This document shows, one piece after another, positions 1 to 8,880 of a stretch of 64,000 nt of DNA. Position 1 is the first letter of the stretch. Each line of letters starts with the position of its first letter. Below the pieces are notes generated by a model, which ran no database searches, had not been told where the DNA came from, and saw only the letters and a list, made by a program, of their open reading frames with translations. The translations under genes and the position numbers were made by a program. The stretch comes from Rhizosphaericola sp047606825 (GTDB lineage: Bacteria > Bacteroidota > Bacteroidia > Chitinophagales > Chitinophagaceae): assembly GCA_047606825.1 (NCBI GenBank), contig JASGDY010000064.1, forward strand, positions 1 to 64,000, given 5' to 3'.

Positions 1-6
1 AAAACA

Positions 7-43
7 CCGGTGCCTGACGCGCTGCGTCTGCCACCGGATTTTT
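7..43 (+). terminator. Rho-independent terminator of a gene left of the window
   Basis: Arms CCGGTG (7-12) and CACCGG (32-37) enclose a second stem, GACGC/GCGTC (16-20, 24-28), and are followed by ATTTTT. On the plus strand this fits an intrinsic terminator for a gene that ends before base 1. The inner part has a 3-nt internal mismatch. Confidence 0.5.
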
Positions 44-67
44 GGATGACCCCCCAATTTCTTTTTA

Positions 68-1159
68 TCACTTCTTGGTCGGCTCATACACAATACGTAC
101 CTCGCCGTTAGTCTTTAAATCCGACTCGATAAAGACTTCGTAGCGTTGGTGATTGGTGTAGACGACCATTAGGGCGGAATTGGGCGGAATTTTTCCCAGA
201 TTGTCTGCAACGATGATGAAGGACTGCAAACGGTTGTCGTCCGAAGCGTCAAAACCATAGTCGATGGATTGGCGCGAAAGGCGACCATGTACCACAACCG
301 GATTCAGATTATGATAAACAGTGATGGAATCATCGTCGACTTCTCCATTGTCATAGAAGCTGATATCCACCTCCGGCGTATGTGTGACGATGGTCTTGAC
401 CAGTTTGTTTCTACGTTTCTGGAAATATTCCGGGATACTGGCAAAACTTTTAATGGGAGGGTTGGCATCGGTGTTGGGATTGTTGTAAGTAATTGGAGAG
501 GATTGTTTCAGGTCGGCATCTACGGCACTGTCTTGTTTAACTACGGTTTTGTCAATGGACGCCGCCTCAGCAACAGAGCGTCTTGCTTTTAGGAGTGCTT
601 TTTCTTTGTCTGGCTTGTATGTTTTTGCGGCGAGGAGCGTGTCATACTTTTGTGGCCTGTTGGGTGTTCTTTTTGTTTTTGCCAAGAACGGTTCGGTATG
701 GAAATCACTGTTCGTACTTCTTTCCAGATGGATATATCCTTGACCACAGGGAGCGTTGGTCACGCTGTTGACGCTGGTGAAAGTCCCCTCCAGGATGTCG
801 TCGTTTCCGATTTTCAGGAAAGTCAGGGTGCTGTGCATAAGGCAGACATTGCTGCTGTTGGTATTACTGAAGCTGACGAGTTTGGCTTCACGCACATCGA
901 GTTTTTTGGAAGCGGCGTTGTAGCTACCGTCCAGTTGGGTTTTACCATAAAAATCCGTGCTGAGATAAGAGTAGGAAATGCCGGAAATCCGGTTGGCAGC
1001 ATCGTCCAATACAATCTGCATCTCGTATTTGTAATATTGTTTACTATCGCCAAAACCCGTTATGAAATAGCCTTTCCATATTCCGTTGAGAAGATGTTGC
1101 GCACATCCCAATACCGGAACAAAAACAAGTGTGGATATAATAGTCAACCATTTAAACAT
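68..1159 (-). CDS. Secreted or lipid-anchored hypothetical protein
   Basis: The protein has 363 residues and I do not recognise its family. It starts with a hydrophobic signal segment (about residues 4-18) ending in VLGC, which could be a lipobox with Cys19. The following AQ would also suit signal peptidase I. Residues about 25-150 look like a beta-rich domain (GIWKGYF motif near the start, typical of small lipocalin-like secreted proteins). Residues about 160-250 are polar, lysine- and proline-rich and probably disordered. The last 110 residues form a second, beta-rich domain with VDISFYDNGEVDDD. No neighbour on the same strand suggests a function. Confidence 0.7.
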   Translation of the reverse strand: MFKWLTIISTLVFVPVLGCAQHLLNGIWKGYFITGFGDSKQYYKYEMQIVLDDAANRISGISYSYLSTDFYGKTQLDGSYNAASKKLDVREAKLVSFSNTNSSNVCLMHSTLTFLKIGNDDILEGTFTSVNSVTNAPCGQGYIHLERSTNSDFHTEPFLAKTKRTPNRPQKYDTLLAAKTYKPDKEKALLKARRSVAEAASIDKTVVKQDSAVDADLKQSSPITYNNPNTDANPPIKSFASIPEYFQKRRNKLVKTIVTHTPEVDISFYDNGEVDDDSITVYHNLNPVVVHGRLSRQSIDYGFDASDDNRLQSFIIVADNLGKIPPNSALMVVYTNHQRYEVFIESDLKTNGEVRIVYEPTKK

Positions 1160-1264
1160 GCAACAATTTAGGAGGTTTTCGATTCATATACAAAGATTTT
1201 TGTGATTTGTTTTCTTTTTATGGTAAATAACCGCATCCAAGTCAGTGATTGAAAACATTTTGGT

Positions 1265-1346
1265 AACCTCACCCCGACCCCTCTACCAAGCGAGATGGGT
1301 CGGGGTGAGGTTCGAGTACAAATGGGATTCCTGCCTGTGCAGGAAT
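1265..1346. repeat. Two intergenic hairpins
   Basis: The gene-free stretch 1160-1466 holds two inverted repeats. The first has 16-bp perfect arms at 1265-1280 and 1297-1312 (core CACCCCGACCC). The second has 8-bp arms ATTCCTGC/GCAGGAAT at 1327-1334 and 1339-1346 with a CTGT loop. The second resembles the ATTCCCGC-type hairpin at 15374-15451. Neither is followed by a T-run, so they look like REP-type repeats rather than terminators. The rest of the gap is AT-rich, low-complexity sequence (TTCTAA repeats near 1390-1420). Confidence 0.65.
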
Positions 1347-1423
1347 GACTGCAACCGTGTTCCTTTTCTAGCAATGCGTTCAATTCCAAATTCTAAGTTC
1401 TAAAATCTAAATTCTAATTTCAC

Positions 1424-1431
1424 TACCTTTG
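1424..1431 (+). promoter_or_regulatory. Bacteroidota -7 promoter box of thrS
   Basis: TACCTTTG matches the Bacteroidota -7 consensus TAnnTTTG and lies 35 bp before the thrS start. No clear -33 TTTG was found, so only the -7 element is supported. Confidence 0.45.
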
Positions 1432-1466
1432 TCCACCTTAATTTAAATACAAGGATAGCTTAGACA

Positions 1467-3398
1467 ATGATTAATATTACGTTTCCGGACGGAGCAGTAA
1501 GACAATATGAATCGGGCGTTACCGCGCTGGACATCGCAAAATCCATCAGTGAAGGACTGGCGCGCAAAGTATTAGCAGCCGAAGTGGACGGCAAAGTAGT
1601 TGACTCTTTCAAACCATTGACGGCGGATGCCAACGTCAAATTTTTGACTTGGGACGACCAAGGAGGCAAATCCACGTTTTGGCATTCTTCGGCGCACTTG
1701 CTCGCAGAGGCTTTGGAGGCATTGTTCCCCGGAACAAAATTCGGTATCGGCCCCGCAATCGAAAAAGGTTTTTACTACGACATAGACCTTGGCGACAGGC
1801 AACTGAGCGAGGAAGACTTGGCGCTCCTGGAAAAGAAAATGAAGGAACTTGTTGCACAGAAGGAGGTTTTCGTTCGCAGGGAAGTCCCCAAAAAAGACGC
1901 ACTCGAATATTTCACGGAAAAACAGGACCAATATAAGCTTGAACTAATCGACGGTCTGGAAGACGGACAGATTAGTTTTTATACACAGGGCAATTTCACG
2001 GACTTGTGCCGCGGACCGCATATTCCCAACACGGGATTTATCAAAGCAATCAAACTGACCAATATCGCCGGTGCTTATTGGCGTGGCAACGAGAAAAACA
2101 AGATGCTGACGCGCATCTACGGCGTTACGTTCCCCAACCAAAAAGAGTTGGACGAGTACCTGACGCTTTTGGAAGAAGCCAAAAAACGCGACCACCGCAA
2201 AATCGGAAAGGAACTCGAACTGTTCACTTTCTCCGAAAAAGTCGGTCCAGGTCTGCCATTATGGTTGCCCAAAGGCACTTTGCTGCGCAACAAACTCCAA
2301 GATTTTTTGCAAAAAGAGCTTTTGGCACGCGGCTACCAACCCGTCATCACGCCGCATATCGGCAGCAAGCAACTCTATGTCACCTCGGGCCACTGGGCAA
2401 AATACGGCGCGGATTCTTTCCGTCCGATTACGACGCCGCAGGAAGGAGAGGAATATCTGCTGAAACCGATGAACTGTCCGCACCACTGCGAAATCTACAA
2501 GTCTGCTCCCCGCTCCTACAAGGATTTGCCTTTGCGTTTTTCCGAGTTCGGGACCGTGTACCGCTATGAACAGTCCGGCGAACTGCACGGCCTGACGCGC
2601 GTAAGGAGTTTCACGCAGGACGACGCACATATTTTTGTAAAACCCGACCAGGTTCTGGAAGAGTTCAAGCGCAATATCGAATTAGTCACTTTCGTCTTCA
2701 ACGCACTGGACTTCAAGGACTTCACGGCGCAGATTTCCGTCCGGGACATCAGCAACAAGGAAAAATATATCGGTTCGGAAGAAAACTGGGAAATCGCCGA
2801 AAACGCTATCCGACAGGCAGCGAAAGAATATGGTTTGCCTACCGTAGAAAAATCCGGGGAAGCTGCGTTCTACGGTCCAAAACTCGATTTCATGGTCAAG
2901 GATGCCATCGGTCGTAGCTGGCAGTTAGGTACTATACAGGTCGATTATAACCTGCCCGAACGCTTTGATTTAGAATACGTCGACACAGACAATACCAAAA
3001 AACGTCCGGTGATGCTGCACCGCGCACCTTTTGGTTCCATGGAGCGTTTCATCGCCGTCTTGCTGGAAAGTTGCGCCGGCAACCTGCCATTGTGGCTCGC
3101 GCCCGTACAAGTCACGGTGCTGCCGATTACCGACAAATATAACGACTACGCACAGGAAGTCGCTGCCGCGCTGCGCCAAGTGGACGTCACCGCCAATGTG
3201 GACGAACGCAACGAAAAAATCGGCAAAAAAATCCGCGACACCGAACTGAAAAAGGTGCCTTACATGCTCGTCATCGGCGAAAAAGAAACGACGGACAGAA
3301 AAGTCGCCATCAGAAAGCACGGACAAGGCGACCAAGGCGCATTGGATTTATCCGCATTTGTCCAAAATATTGTAAAAGAAATTGCAGAAAAAAAATAA
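1467..3398 (+). CDS. thrS: Threonine--tRNA ligase
   Basis: Charges tRNA-Thr with threonine in the cytoplasm. The 643-residue length is normal for the bacterial enzyme. Visible parts in order: an N-terminal TGS domain (about 1-62, MINITFPDGAVRQYESG), the editing domain beginning at the HSSAHLLAEAL motif (about 73), with LCRGPH further on, then the class II catalytic core. The zinc ligands are present: Cys in MNCPHHC (about 336), His in DDAHIF (about 387) and His in LHRAPFGS (about 516). The anticodon-binding domain is C-terminal (VTVLPITDKYNDYAQEV). A TACCTTTG box lies upstream, and infC follows on the same strand after 175 bp, the classic gene pair. Confidence 0.98.
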   Translation: MINITFPDGAVRQYESGVTALDIAKSISEGLARKVLAAEVDGKVVDSFKPLTADANVKFLTWDDQGGKSTFWHSSAHLLAEALEALFPGTKFGIGPAIEKGFYYDIDLGDRQLSEEDLALLEKKMKELVAQKEVFVRREVPKKDALEYFTEKQDQYKLELIDGLEDGQISFYTQGNFTDLCRGPHIPNTGFIKAIKLTNIAGAYWRGNEKNKMLTRIYGVTFPNQKELDEYLTLLEEAKKRDHRKIGKELELFTFSEKVGPGLPLWLPKGTLLRNKLQDFLQKELLARGYQPVITPHIGSKQLYVTSGHWAKYGADSFRPITTPQEGEEYLLKPMNCPHHCEIYKSAPRSYKDLPLRFSEFGTVYRYEQSGELHGLTRVRSFTQDDAHIFVKPDQVLEEFKRNIELVTFVFNALDFKDFTAQISVRDISNKEKYIGSEENWEIAENAIRQAAKEYGLPTVEKSGEAAFYGPKLDFMVKDAIGRSWQLGTIQVDYNLPERFDLEYVDTDNTKKRPVMLHRAPFGSMERFIAVLLESCAGNLPLWLAPVQVTVLPITDKYNDYAQEVAAALRQVDVTANVDERNEKIGKKIRDTELKKVPYMLVIGEKETTDRKVAIRKHGQGDQGALDLSAFVQNIVKEIAEKK

Positions 3399-3465
3399 TA
3401 ATAGAATATTTTTGCATAAAATTTGCATTAAAAGCGCAATGTTGTTAATTTACATAGTCGGCATA

Positions 3466-3522
3466 GTTGCGGTGATACCACCCGGAACGACGGTCGCCGC
3501 TGTTGGTAGTATCACCAACAAC
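3466..3522. repeat. Inverted repeat between thrS and infC
   Basis: GTTGCGGTGATACCACC (3466-3482) pairs with GGTAGTATCACCAACAAC (3505-3522), with one bulge and one mismatch, forming a long hairpin. Its right part, 3495-3522, is a copy of a dispersed 28-bp motif also at 7866-7893 and 58167-58193. It lies in the leader of infC, 52 bp before its start. It may be only a REP-type repeat, or it may affect thrS/infC expression. Confidence 0.6.
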
Positions 3523-3573
3523 ATAAGCTAATGACAAAGTATTAAAACTATTTTTTATACCAAATAAAATTGA

Positions 3574-4203
3574 ATGGCATTACCCAACAAGGGAAGATTT
3601 AATCCCAGGTTTAGAAGGAACGAAGAACCCGAACATCGTATCAACGAACGCATCAGAGTTCCGGAAGTCCGGCTCGTCGGCGACAATGTAACTCCTGGGG
3701 TCTATCCTATCGAGGAAGCGCGAAAAATCGCCCGTGACCTGGAACTGGATTTGGTGGAAATCTCTCCCAATGCCGCGCCTCCGGTCTGCCGTGTGGTAGA
3801 ATACAAAAAATTCCTCTACGAAAAGAAACGTAAGGAAAAAGAAATGAAGGCTAACGCCAAACAGAGCGAAGTCAAGGAAATCCGATTCACACCGGGTACC
3901 GACGACCACGACTTGGAATTTAAAATCAAACACGCCGAACGTTTTCTCCGCGAAGGCAACAAGGTAAAAGCTTATGTACAGTTCCGTGGACGCGCCATCA
4001 TGTTCAAAGACCGCGGCGAACTGCTGTTGCTGAAATTTGCGGAAAGGCTCAATGAAGTCGGCGGACTGGAAGGTATGCCCAAGATGGAAGGTAAAAGAAT
4101 GCTCGCCATGTTTGCACCGAAAGCCTCCGCCAAAAAAACACCAGCACCTGGTGACAAAAAGGAAAAGACAGCCTCTCCCGCTCCACAGGAAACGAAGGAT
4201 TAA
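3574..4203 (+). CDS. infC: Translation initiation factor IF-3
   Basis: IF-3 binds the 30S subunit, keeps it free of 50S and checks start-codon pairing. The protein has 209 residues. The N-domain begins with RINERIRVPEVRLVGDN and continues through the linker with VVEYKKFLYEKKRKEKE. The C-domain starts near IRFTPGTDDHDLEFKIKHA and includes VQFRGRAIMF. The last 25 residues are a lysine-, proline- and alanine-rich tail common in Bacteroidota. The ORF uses an ordinary ATG, not the ATT/ATC start known from enterobacteria. The usual followers rpmI and rplT are absent: after a 156-bp gap a gene on the other strand ends. Confidence 0.97.
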   Translation: MALPNKGRFNPRFRRNEEPEHRINERIRVPEVRLVGDNVTPGVYPIEEARKIARDLELDLVEISPNAAPPVCRVVEYKKFLYEKKRKEKEMKANAKQSEVKEIRFTPGTDDHDLEFKIKHAERFLREGNKVKAYVQFRGRAIMFKDRGELLLLKFAERLNEVGGLEGMPKMEGKRMLAMFAPKASAKKTPAPGDKKEKTASPAPQETKD

Positions 4204-4359
4204 ATAAAAAGTAAAAAAGCTTCGGACGGCGTTAGGTTTGAGCCACAGGATTGCTCCAACCAACGTCAACGTGTGCTTTACCTATAGTGCTATATACCAG
4301 TAGGGAAAGAACTTTCAAATCCTGAAATCTTCAAATTACCAAATTATCTAATCACGTCT

Positions 4360-4893
4360 TTACCAACCGTTTCTTTCCCTTAGTTTTAAAATATGTTGTG
4401 TATGGTGCTGGCCGTGCCATACGTACATGCCCAGAAGATACCACAATGTCCAGGGTTCGGTACTTTCGGGATGTTGTACGGTGCGCGTCCACTCCGCGTC
4501 CGAAAGACTTTCCAATGCAGCCACCCATCTTCTGTGCAGGGCAAAAAGCAACGTAATAGAAGTGTTGACAGGTTCTTTGGCAACATCATTCAGTTCCGCC
4601 CATTTCTTCTCGTCATAAGGTCTTATCGTGGGACGGTCTTCCGTAAGGCCAAGCTTGAAACGTGTATAGGCATTGAGATGGCTGTCGGCAACATGGTGTA
4701 CCAGTTGGTTGACCGTCCATCCGCCTTCACGGTAAGGCGTTTGAATCTGTGCCGCGTCGAGGTTCAAGACAGCATTTTCCAAGTCGGCGGGCAGCCAGGA
4801 CAGCTCCGAAAGCCATTGTTTTTTCTGCTTTTCGGAAAAGGGCTTCGATACATAATGCCCAATCGGATATTGTAGTGATACTTCCATTTTCAA
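4360..4893 (-). CDS. DinB/YfiT-like metal-dependent hydrolase or thiol transferase
   Basis: The 177-residue protein begins with YPIGHYVSKP, the hallmark of the YfiT/BstA branch of the DinB superfamily. Three His ligands expected for the metal site are visible: one in LVHHVADSH and two in the C-terminal HGQHHTQHI. Members of this branch are annotated as putative metal-dependent hydrolases or bacillithiol S-transferases; the substrate here is unknown. Its start lies upstream of the ABC ATPase stop with a 15-bp gap, so the two genes may be cotranscribed on the minus strand. Confidence 0.85.
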   Translation of the reverse strand: MKMEVSLQYPIGHYVSKPFSEKQKKQWLSELSWLPADLENAVLNLDAAQIQTPYREGGWTVNQLVHHVADSHLNAYTRFKLGLTEDRPTIRPYDEKKWAELNDVAKEPVNTSITLLFALHRRWVAALESLSDAEWTRTVQHPESTEPWTLWYLLGMYVWHGQHHTQHILKLRERNGW

Positions 4894-4908
4894 ATCTTCA
4901 AATTAAAA

Positions 4909-5670
4909 TCAGCCTTCCCTCAACGCCTTTCCCGTCAGGTGCAGGAACACGTCCTCCAAGTTGGCGTTCTTCATTATTTTTTCACGGACAAAGCCCGTTT
5001 CCAAAAGTTCGTCAATCAACTGTTCGGGCGTAGCGAGCTTAACAATCTTACCCGAATCCACAATCGCCACACGGTCGCAGAGTATCTCCGCCTCGTCCAT
5101 GTAGTGCGTGGTGATGATGACGGTCGTCCCTTTTTTGCGAATGTCCAATATCAAGTCCCAAAGGTTACGCCGTGCCTGCGGGTCAAGTCCCGTCGTAGGT
5201 TCATCCAAGAAAACAATCCGCGGATCGTTGATCAAGGTCGTCGCGATGGAGAAACGCTGTTTCTGTCCGCCGCTCAGTTCCTTGTATTTATTTTTAGCTT
5301 TGTCCACAAGGTTCACAGAAGCCAATAGCGATATTGGATCAACTTTTTTATTGTAAAGTCCGGCAAACATGTCAATCAACTGTACCAGGTTCAACCCGGG
5401 ATAGTAACCGGAAGTTTGCAGCTGCACACCGATTCTTTTCTTGATTTCGGCAGGCGATACGTCTAAGTCAAAACCGTCAACAAGGATTTTTCCGGCGGTC
5501 TTGTGGCGGAGCGTTTCGATGATTTCCAATGTCGTGGACTTCCCCGCACCGTTCGGCCCGAGGAATCCGAAAATCTCCCCTTCCGCCACATCAAAACTGA
5601 TATTGTCAACCGCCGTAAAACTACCATATTGTTTTACCAGACCTTGTACGCTGATGATGGGTTGTTGCAT
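4909..5670 (-). CDS. ABC transporter ATP-binding protein (CcmA/DrrA type)
   Basis: The 253-residue ATPase carries Walker A (GPNGAGKST, about 39-47), Q-loop region, signature LSGGQKQRFS (about 138), Walker B IVFLDEPTTGLDP and the switch His in IITTHYMDEAE. The closest described group is the multidrug/daunorubicin-type exporters whose ATPase pairs with a separate ABC-2 membrane protein. No permease gene is adjacent, so the partner must be encoded elsewhere. The DinB-like gene follows directly on the same strand. Confidence 0.93.
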   Translation of the reverse strand: MQQPIISVQGLVKQYGSFTAVDNISFDVAEGEIFGFLGPNGAGKSTTLEIIETLRHKTAGKILVDGFDLDVSPAEIKKRIGVQLQTSGYYPGLNLVQLIDMFAGLYNKKVDPISLLASVNLVDKAKNKYKELSGGQKQRFSIATTLINDPRIVFLDEPTTGLDPQARRNLWDLILDIRKKGTTVIITTHYMDEAEILCDRVAIVDSGKIVKLATPEQLIDELLETGFVREKIMKNANLEDVFLHLTGKALREG

Positions 5671-5837
5671 GGGCGCAAGTTACAAGTTAATAAGTTACAA
5701 GCACTAAGGCAAAAGGGAAAAACCAAAAGCATAGTCTTATTCCTTGGTTCATGTCCACACGCCCCAAGGATGCAACAAATACCTACAAATGGTCAACAGC
5801 TTTTTGGTTTTTAATTTTAACTTTTAACCTAAGGTCG

Positions 5838-6326
5838 TCACTTCACAAACACCTGTGTAAAATACAGCTCTCCGTCACTGCCCCTTTCCACACCGATACC
5901 TGTCAATATATAATCACCCAAAAGATTGCGCCGGTGTCCCGAGCTTCCGTACCAGTCTGCCGAAACCTCACGCGGCGACTGCATGCCAGCCGCCACATTT
6001 TCCGCAAAGCCCGCCAGTCGAGGATTGTACTTCCGCACTTTTGCCATGCGATCATCAAATCCGTCATGTCCAAATGCGACATTGCCGCTACTCATATCGC
6101 GGCTGTGACGGTAGGCAATGGCGTTGAGGTTGTCGTCCAGCTCCAATGCGCCTTTTCCTTTGTTGGAGCGGTATTGGTTGATATATTTCAGTATTTCCTG
6201 CTGGTAAAATTTTTCTTCTCTTTTGGTAAGACGCTGTGCCTGTCCACAGTAATGGAATGCCAATACGGCCAATAAAAAGCAACCTTTCAGCATGAAAGAT
6301 CGTAAGTGTGTACATCTGAATTTCAT
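5838..6326 (-). CDS. Secreted CAP-domain (SCP/PR-1-like) protein
   Basis: The open frame extends to 6455, but that extension overlaps the promoter of the divergent aspartate kinase gene. The ATG at 6326 gives 162 residues starting with a signal peptide (MLKGCFLLAVLAF inside, cleavage near GQAQ). The mature part is a CAP domain: ILKYINQYRSNKG, the His in YRHSRDM, GFAENVAAG and SSGHRRNLL. CAP proteins are extracellular, often of unknown activity; some bind lipids or act as proteases. ATG at 6293 is an alternative start. Confidence 0.88.
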   Translation of the reverse strand: MKFRCTHLRSFMLKGCFLLAVLAFHYCGQAQRLTKREEKFYQQEILKYINQYRSNKGKGALELDDNLNAIAYRHSRDMSSGNVAFGHDGFDDRMAKVRKYNPRLAGFAENVAAGMQSPREVSADWYGSSGHRRNLLGDYILTGIGVERGSDGELYFTQVFVK

Positions 6327-6436
6327 GTTTTTTCTTTTTGGATTCGACATTTTAAGCATTAAGCATTCTTGCTTTTGCCTTTTTACTTTTGATTTAAAAT
6401 CAAGAAGTATGCCCAAAGAATAGCAACGCATTCCCT

Positions 6437-6444
6437 TAACTTTG
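6437..6444 (+). promoter_or_regulatory. -7 promoter box of aspartate kinase gene
   Basis: TAACTTTG matches TAnnTTTG and lies 19 bp before the aspartate kinase ATG. No -33 element was recognised. Confidence 0.4.
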
Positions 6445-6463
6445 CCTTCACTCAAAAAACAAT

Positions 6464-7729
6464 ATGCAAGTATTTAAGTTCGGGGGAGCCAGCGTACAGG
6501 ATGCAGCACACATCAAAAACAGCATTTCCATTATCAAAAAATGTAAAGGAGCAAATCCCTTGGTCGTCGTTGTCTCCGCAATCGGAAAGACCACCAATGC
6601 CTTGGAGAAAGTTGCTGAGGCCTTTTTCCTAGGCCAACGGGAAAACGCACTGAAACTGTTCTCAACGTTGAAGGATTTTCATGTGAATATGGCGCAACAG
6701 TTGCTGGACAAATACCTCGATGCCTGCAAAAGCCAACTCGTTGACCTTTTTACAGAAGTGGAATGGCTGCTGCACGACCAGCCCGTCAGGGAGTTTGGAT
6801 ATTACTACGACCAGATTGTCTGCATCGGCGAGCTGCTCAGCACCACGATTTTTTCCTTTGCGGCAAAAGAGGGCAACTGCGACAACGCATGGCTCGACGT
6901 CCGCGACGTATTGCGTACCGACAACAGTTTCCGTGAAGCAATCGTGGATTGGACCTGTACGGAAGAAAAGATAAAATCAACGATAAAAACGCTCAACGCC
7001 TCGACCGACATCATTGTTACGCAAGGATTCATAGGTGCGACCGACGAAAACGAAAGCACGACGCTCGGCCGGGAAGGCAGCGACTTCACTGCGGCCATCT
7101 TCTCCAACATACTGGAGGCTAAATCGTTGACGATATGGAAAGACGTGGACGGCGTGATGAATGCCGACCCCAAACGATTCCCCAAAGCCACGCCCATCCG
7201 ACACCTCGACTACCAAGAAGTCATCGAGATGGCCTACTACGGTGCTCAGGTCATCCATCCCAAAACCATCAAACCCTTGTACAGTAAGCAGATTGCGCTA
7301 CACGTCAAATGTTTTCAGGATACGGAACTGCAAGGAACGGTCATCGACGGCAACGCCGCAATGGACCTGCCCCCGATTTTTATATTGAAAGGCAACCAGC
7401 TATTGGTCAGCCTGACGACCAAAGATTTTTCTTTCGTCAACGGCCAGCCGTTGATTGAACTGTTTGAGGTGATGCAGTCCTTATTGATAAAACCCAACAT
7501 GATTCAAATCGGTGCCATCCAAGTACAGCTCTGCCTCAACAATGAACCGGAAAAATTGCAGTCCCTGGAAAAATGGGCGCAGGAAAAATTTTCCATCCAA
7601 TACCAAAAAAACTTGGCACTGACTTCCGTCCGCCACCCGAAAACGGAAACGATAAAAGAGTTTATTCCGACAATACCGAACAAAGTATTGGAACAGAAAG
7701 ACGGGAAAGTATGGCAGTACTTGAATTAA
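6464..7729 (+). CDS. lysC: Aspartate kinase (monofunctional)
   Basis: Phosphorylates aspartate, the first step toward lysine, threonine and methionine. The N-terminal amino-acid-kinase domain shows KFGGASV (residues 5-11), the substrate motif TTLGREGSDFTAA (about 200) and WKDVDGVMNADP. The region after residue about 310 should hold the ACT regulatory part, but it is short and divergent (LLVSLTTKDFSFV). At 421 residues it lacks the homoserine dehydrogenase fusion. It is a single gene with its own -7 box and a strong terminator at 7798-7855. Confidence 0.94.
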   Translation: MQVFKFGGASVQDAAHIKNSISIIKKCKGANPLVVVVSAIGKTTNALEKVAEAFFLGQRENALKLFSTLKDFHVNMAQQLLDKYLDACKSQLVDLFTEVEWLLHDQPVREFGYYYDQIVCIGELLSTTIFSFAAKEGNCDNAWLDVRDVLRTDNSFREAIVDWTCTEEKIKSTIKTLNASTDIIVTQGFIGATDENESTTLGREGSDFTAAIFSNILEAKSLTIWKDVDGVMNADPKRFPKATPIRHLDYQEVIEMAYYGAQVIHPKTIKPLYSKQIALHVKCFQDTELQGTVIDGNAAMDLPPIFILKGNQLLVSLTTKDFSFVNGQPLIELFEVMQSLLIKPNMIQIGAIQVQLCLNNEPEKLQSLEKWAQEKFSIQYQKNLALTSVRHPKTETIKEFIPTIPNKVLEQKDGKVWQYLN

Positions 7730-7797
7730 GGAAAAAACAAAAAGCATAACCTGTAGATATTGCTTGTCACACTCGGCTTGGTATTGCTTCCATCAAC

Positions 7798-7855
7798 AAA
7801 ACAAAACCGTTAAGAACATTCGGAAATTCCACTGTTCTTAACGGTTTTGTTTTTT
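7798..7855 (+). terminator. Intrinsic terminator after aspartate kinase
   Basis: The arms contain AACCGTTAAGAACA (ending 7818) and TGTTCTTAACGGTT (from 7833), about 20 bp of pairing counting the flanking A and T tracts, with a 14-nt loop and a terminal T-run. Confidence 0.85.
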
Positions 7856-7865
7856 ATAAGACTAT

Positions 7866-7893
7866 CGCCGTTGTTGGTGTTATCACCAACAAC
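7866..7893. repeat. Dispersed 28-bp hairpin repeat
   Basis: CGCCG followed by GTTGTTGGTG (7870-7879), TTAT loop and CACCAACAAC (7884-7893). This is the best-paired copy (10-bp perfect stem) of a motif also present at 3495-3522, at 58167-58193 and, in degenerate form, at 47163-47192. Confidence 0.7.
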
Positions 7894-7905
7894 CCATAAA
7901 TAAAA

Positions 7906-8847
7906 TCACAGCCTACTGACATGCAAATCCCTCGCACCTTTAAATTCCGTGGAAATCTCACCGACAAGAGCATCGGAACCTAATTGACCGGTGTACACTT
8001 TCACGAAATCAATATATTGCAGGCTAACCGTATTGCCATTGCTATCCCTTGCCCAACTAATATCAAAAGAATTATAACCATTAGTAGCATAGTTGTCAAT
8101 TTTTTGTGGATCTACACCATCGGAATAACTGTCAGAATAACCCCACCAACCCAAACTGTGTACATCGTTTTCAGTATAACCGTAAGATGAAGTTCCGAAC
8201 GTCAACCGCAATAAAGTCCCTTCAAAACTAATAGAATCGTTATATAAGGAATAGTCAACATTGGCATTGGCCAGAGGATAGAAGTTAGCCGATCCCCATT
8301 CATTGAAAAGAATAGAACCCGTATTACCTTGATTGTCTTTCCAGGTGACATCCTGTCCGTCACCGCTATTGTAATAAGTCACTTTGTAACCGAGGATGGT
8401 AGATGTACTGTCGTATTGACTTCCCGCCAATTCGTACCAGGTATCGTCCGCTATTCCATTGTTGTTGACATCTTGGCTTACCATCACAATACCAGGCTCG
8501 TCCCAGTTATAAGACGATGGCGCATTGCCATATATACCCAAATCGGCACCGTCGCCATTCGCCACGCTATGGTCAAACTTAAAAGTAATAGAACCGCCCC
8601 ATGCACCAAGCGTGACATATTGGGAAAATGTGGAATCGTAAGCCAACGCCAATGCAGCACTGGTTGTACCTGTACTTGTCACATTGACATACTGCCCCGG
8701 AGCAGGGTTATATTCCAATACTGTGGAAAGCGTAGCATGGCTGGAGTCCGTGGCCAATATAGGTACATAGCCGTCATCGTCATGTTTGGAACAGGAAACT
8801 GCCAATAGCATTCCCAATGCAGCGACTGTGGTAAGTTTTCTTTTCAT
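7906..8847 (-). CDS. Surface lipoprotein of the cobalamin uptake operon
   Basis: The 313-residue protein starts with a lipoprotein signal (LLAVSC, Cys19) followed by an acidic KHDDD stretch that suits surface export in Bacteroidota. The body is rich in Tyr, Gly, Asp and Ser and looks all-beta (WGGSITFKFDHSVANGDGADL, DVNNNGIADDTWYELAGSQY). Similar proteins, annotated only as cell-surface or PKD-like proteins, are found in Bacteroidota BtuB loci. It is the last of three genes read after the cobalamin riboswitch, 33 bp behind btuG. By position I infer a helper role in cobalamin capture; this is not shown by sequence alone. Confidence 0.75.
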   Translation of the reverse strand: MKRKLTTVAALGMLLAVSCSKHDDDGYVPILATDSSHATLSTVLEYNPAPGQYVNVTSTGTTSAALALAYDSTFSQYVTLGAWGGSITFKFDHSVANGDGADLGIYGNAPSSYNWDEPGIVMVSQDVNNNGIADDTWYELAGSQYDSTSTILGYKVTYYNSGDGQDVTWKDNQGNTGSILFNEWGSANFYPLANANVDYSLYNDSISFEGTLLRLTFGTSSYGYTENDVHSLGWWGYSDSYSDGVDPQKIDNYATNGYNSFDISWARDSNGNTVSLQYIDFVKVYTGQLGSDALVGEISTEFKGARDLHVSRL

Positions 8848-8880
8848 TGTATGTTTATTTTTGTTGTTAAATAATGATAT

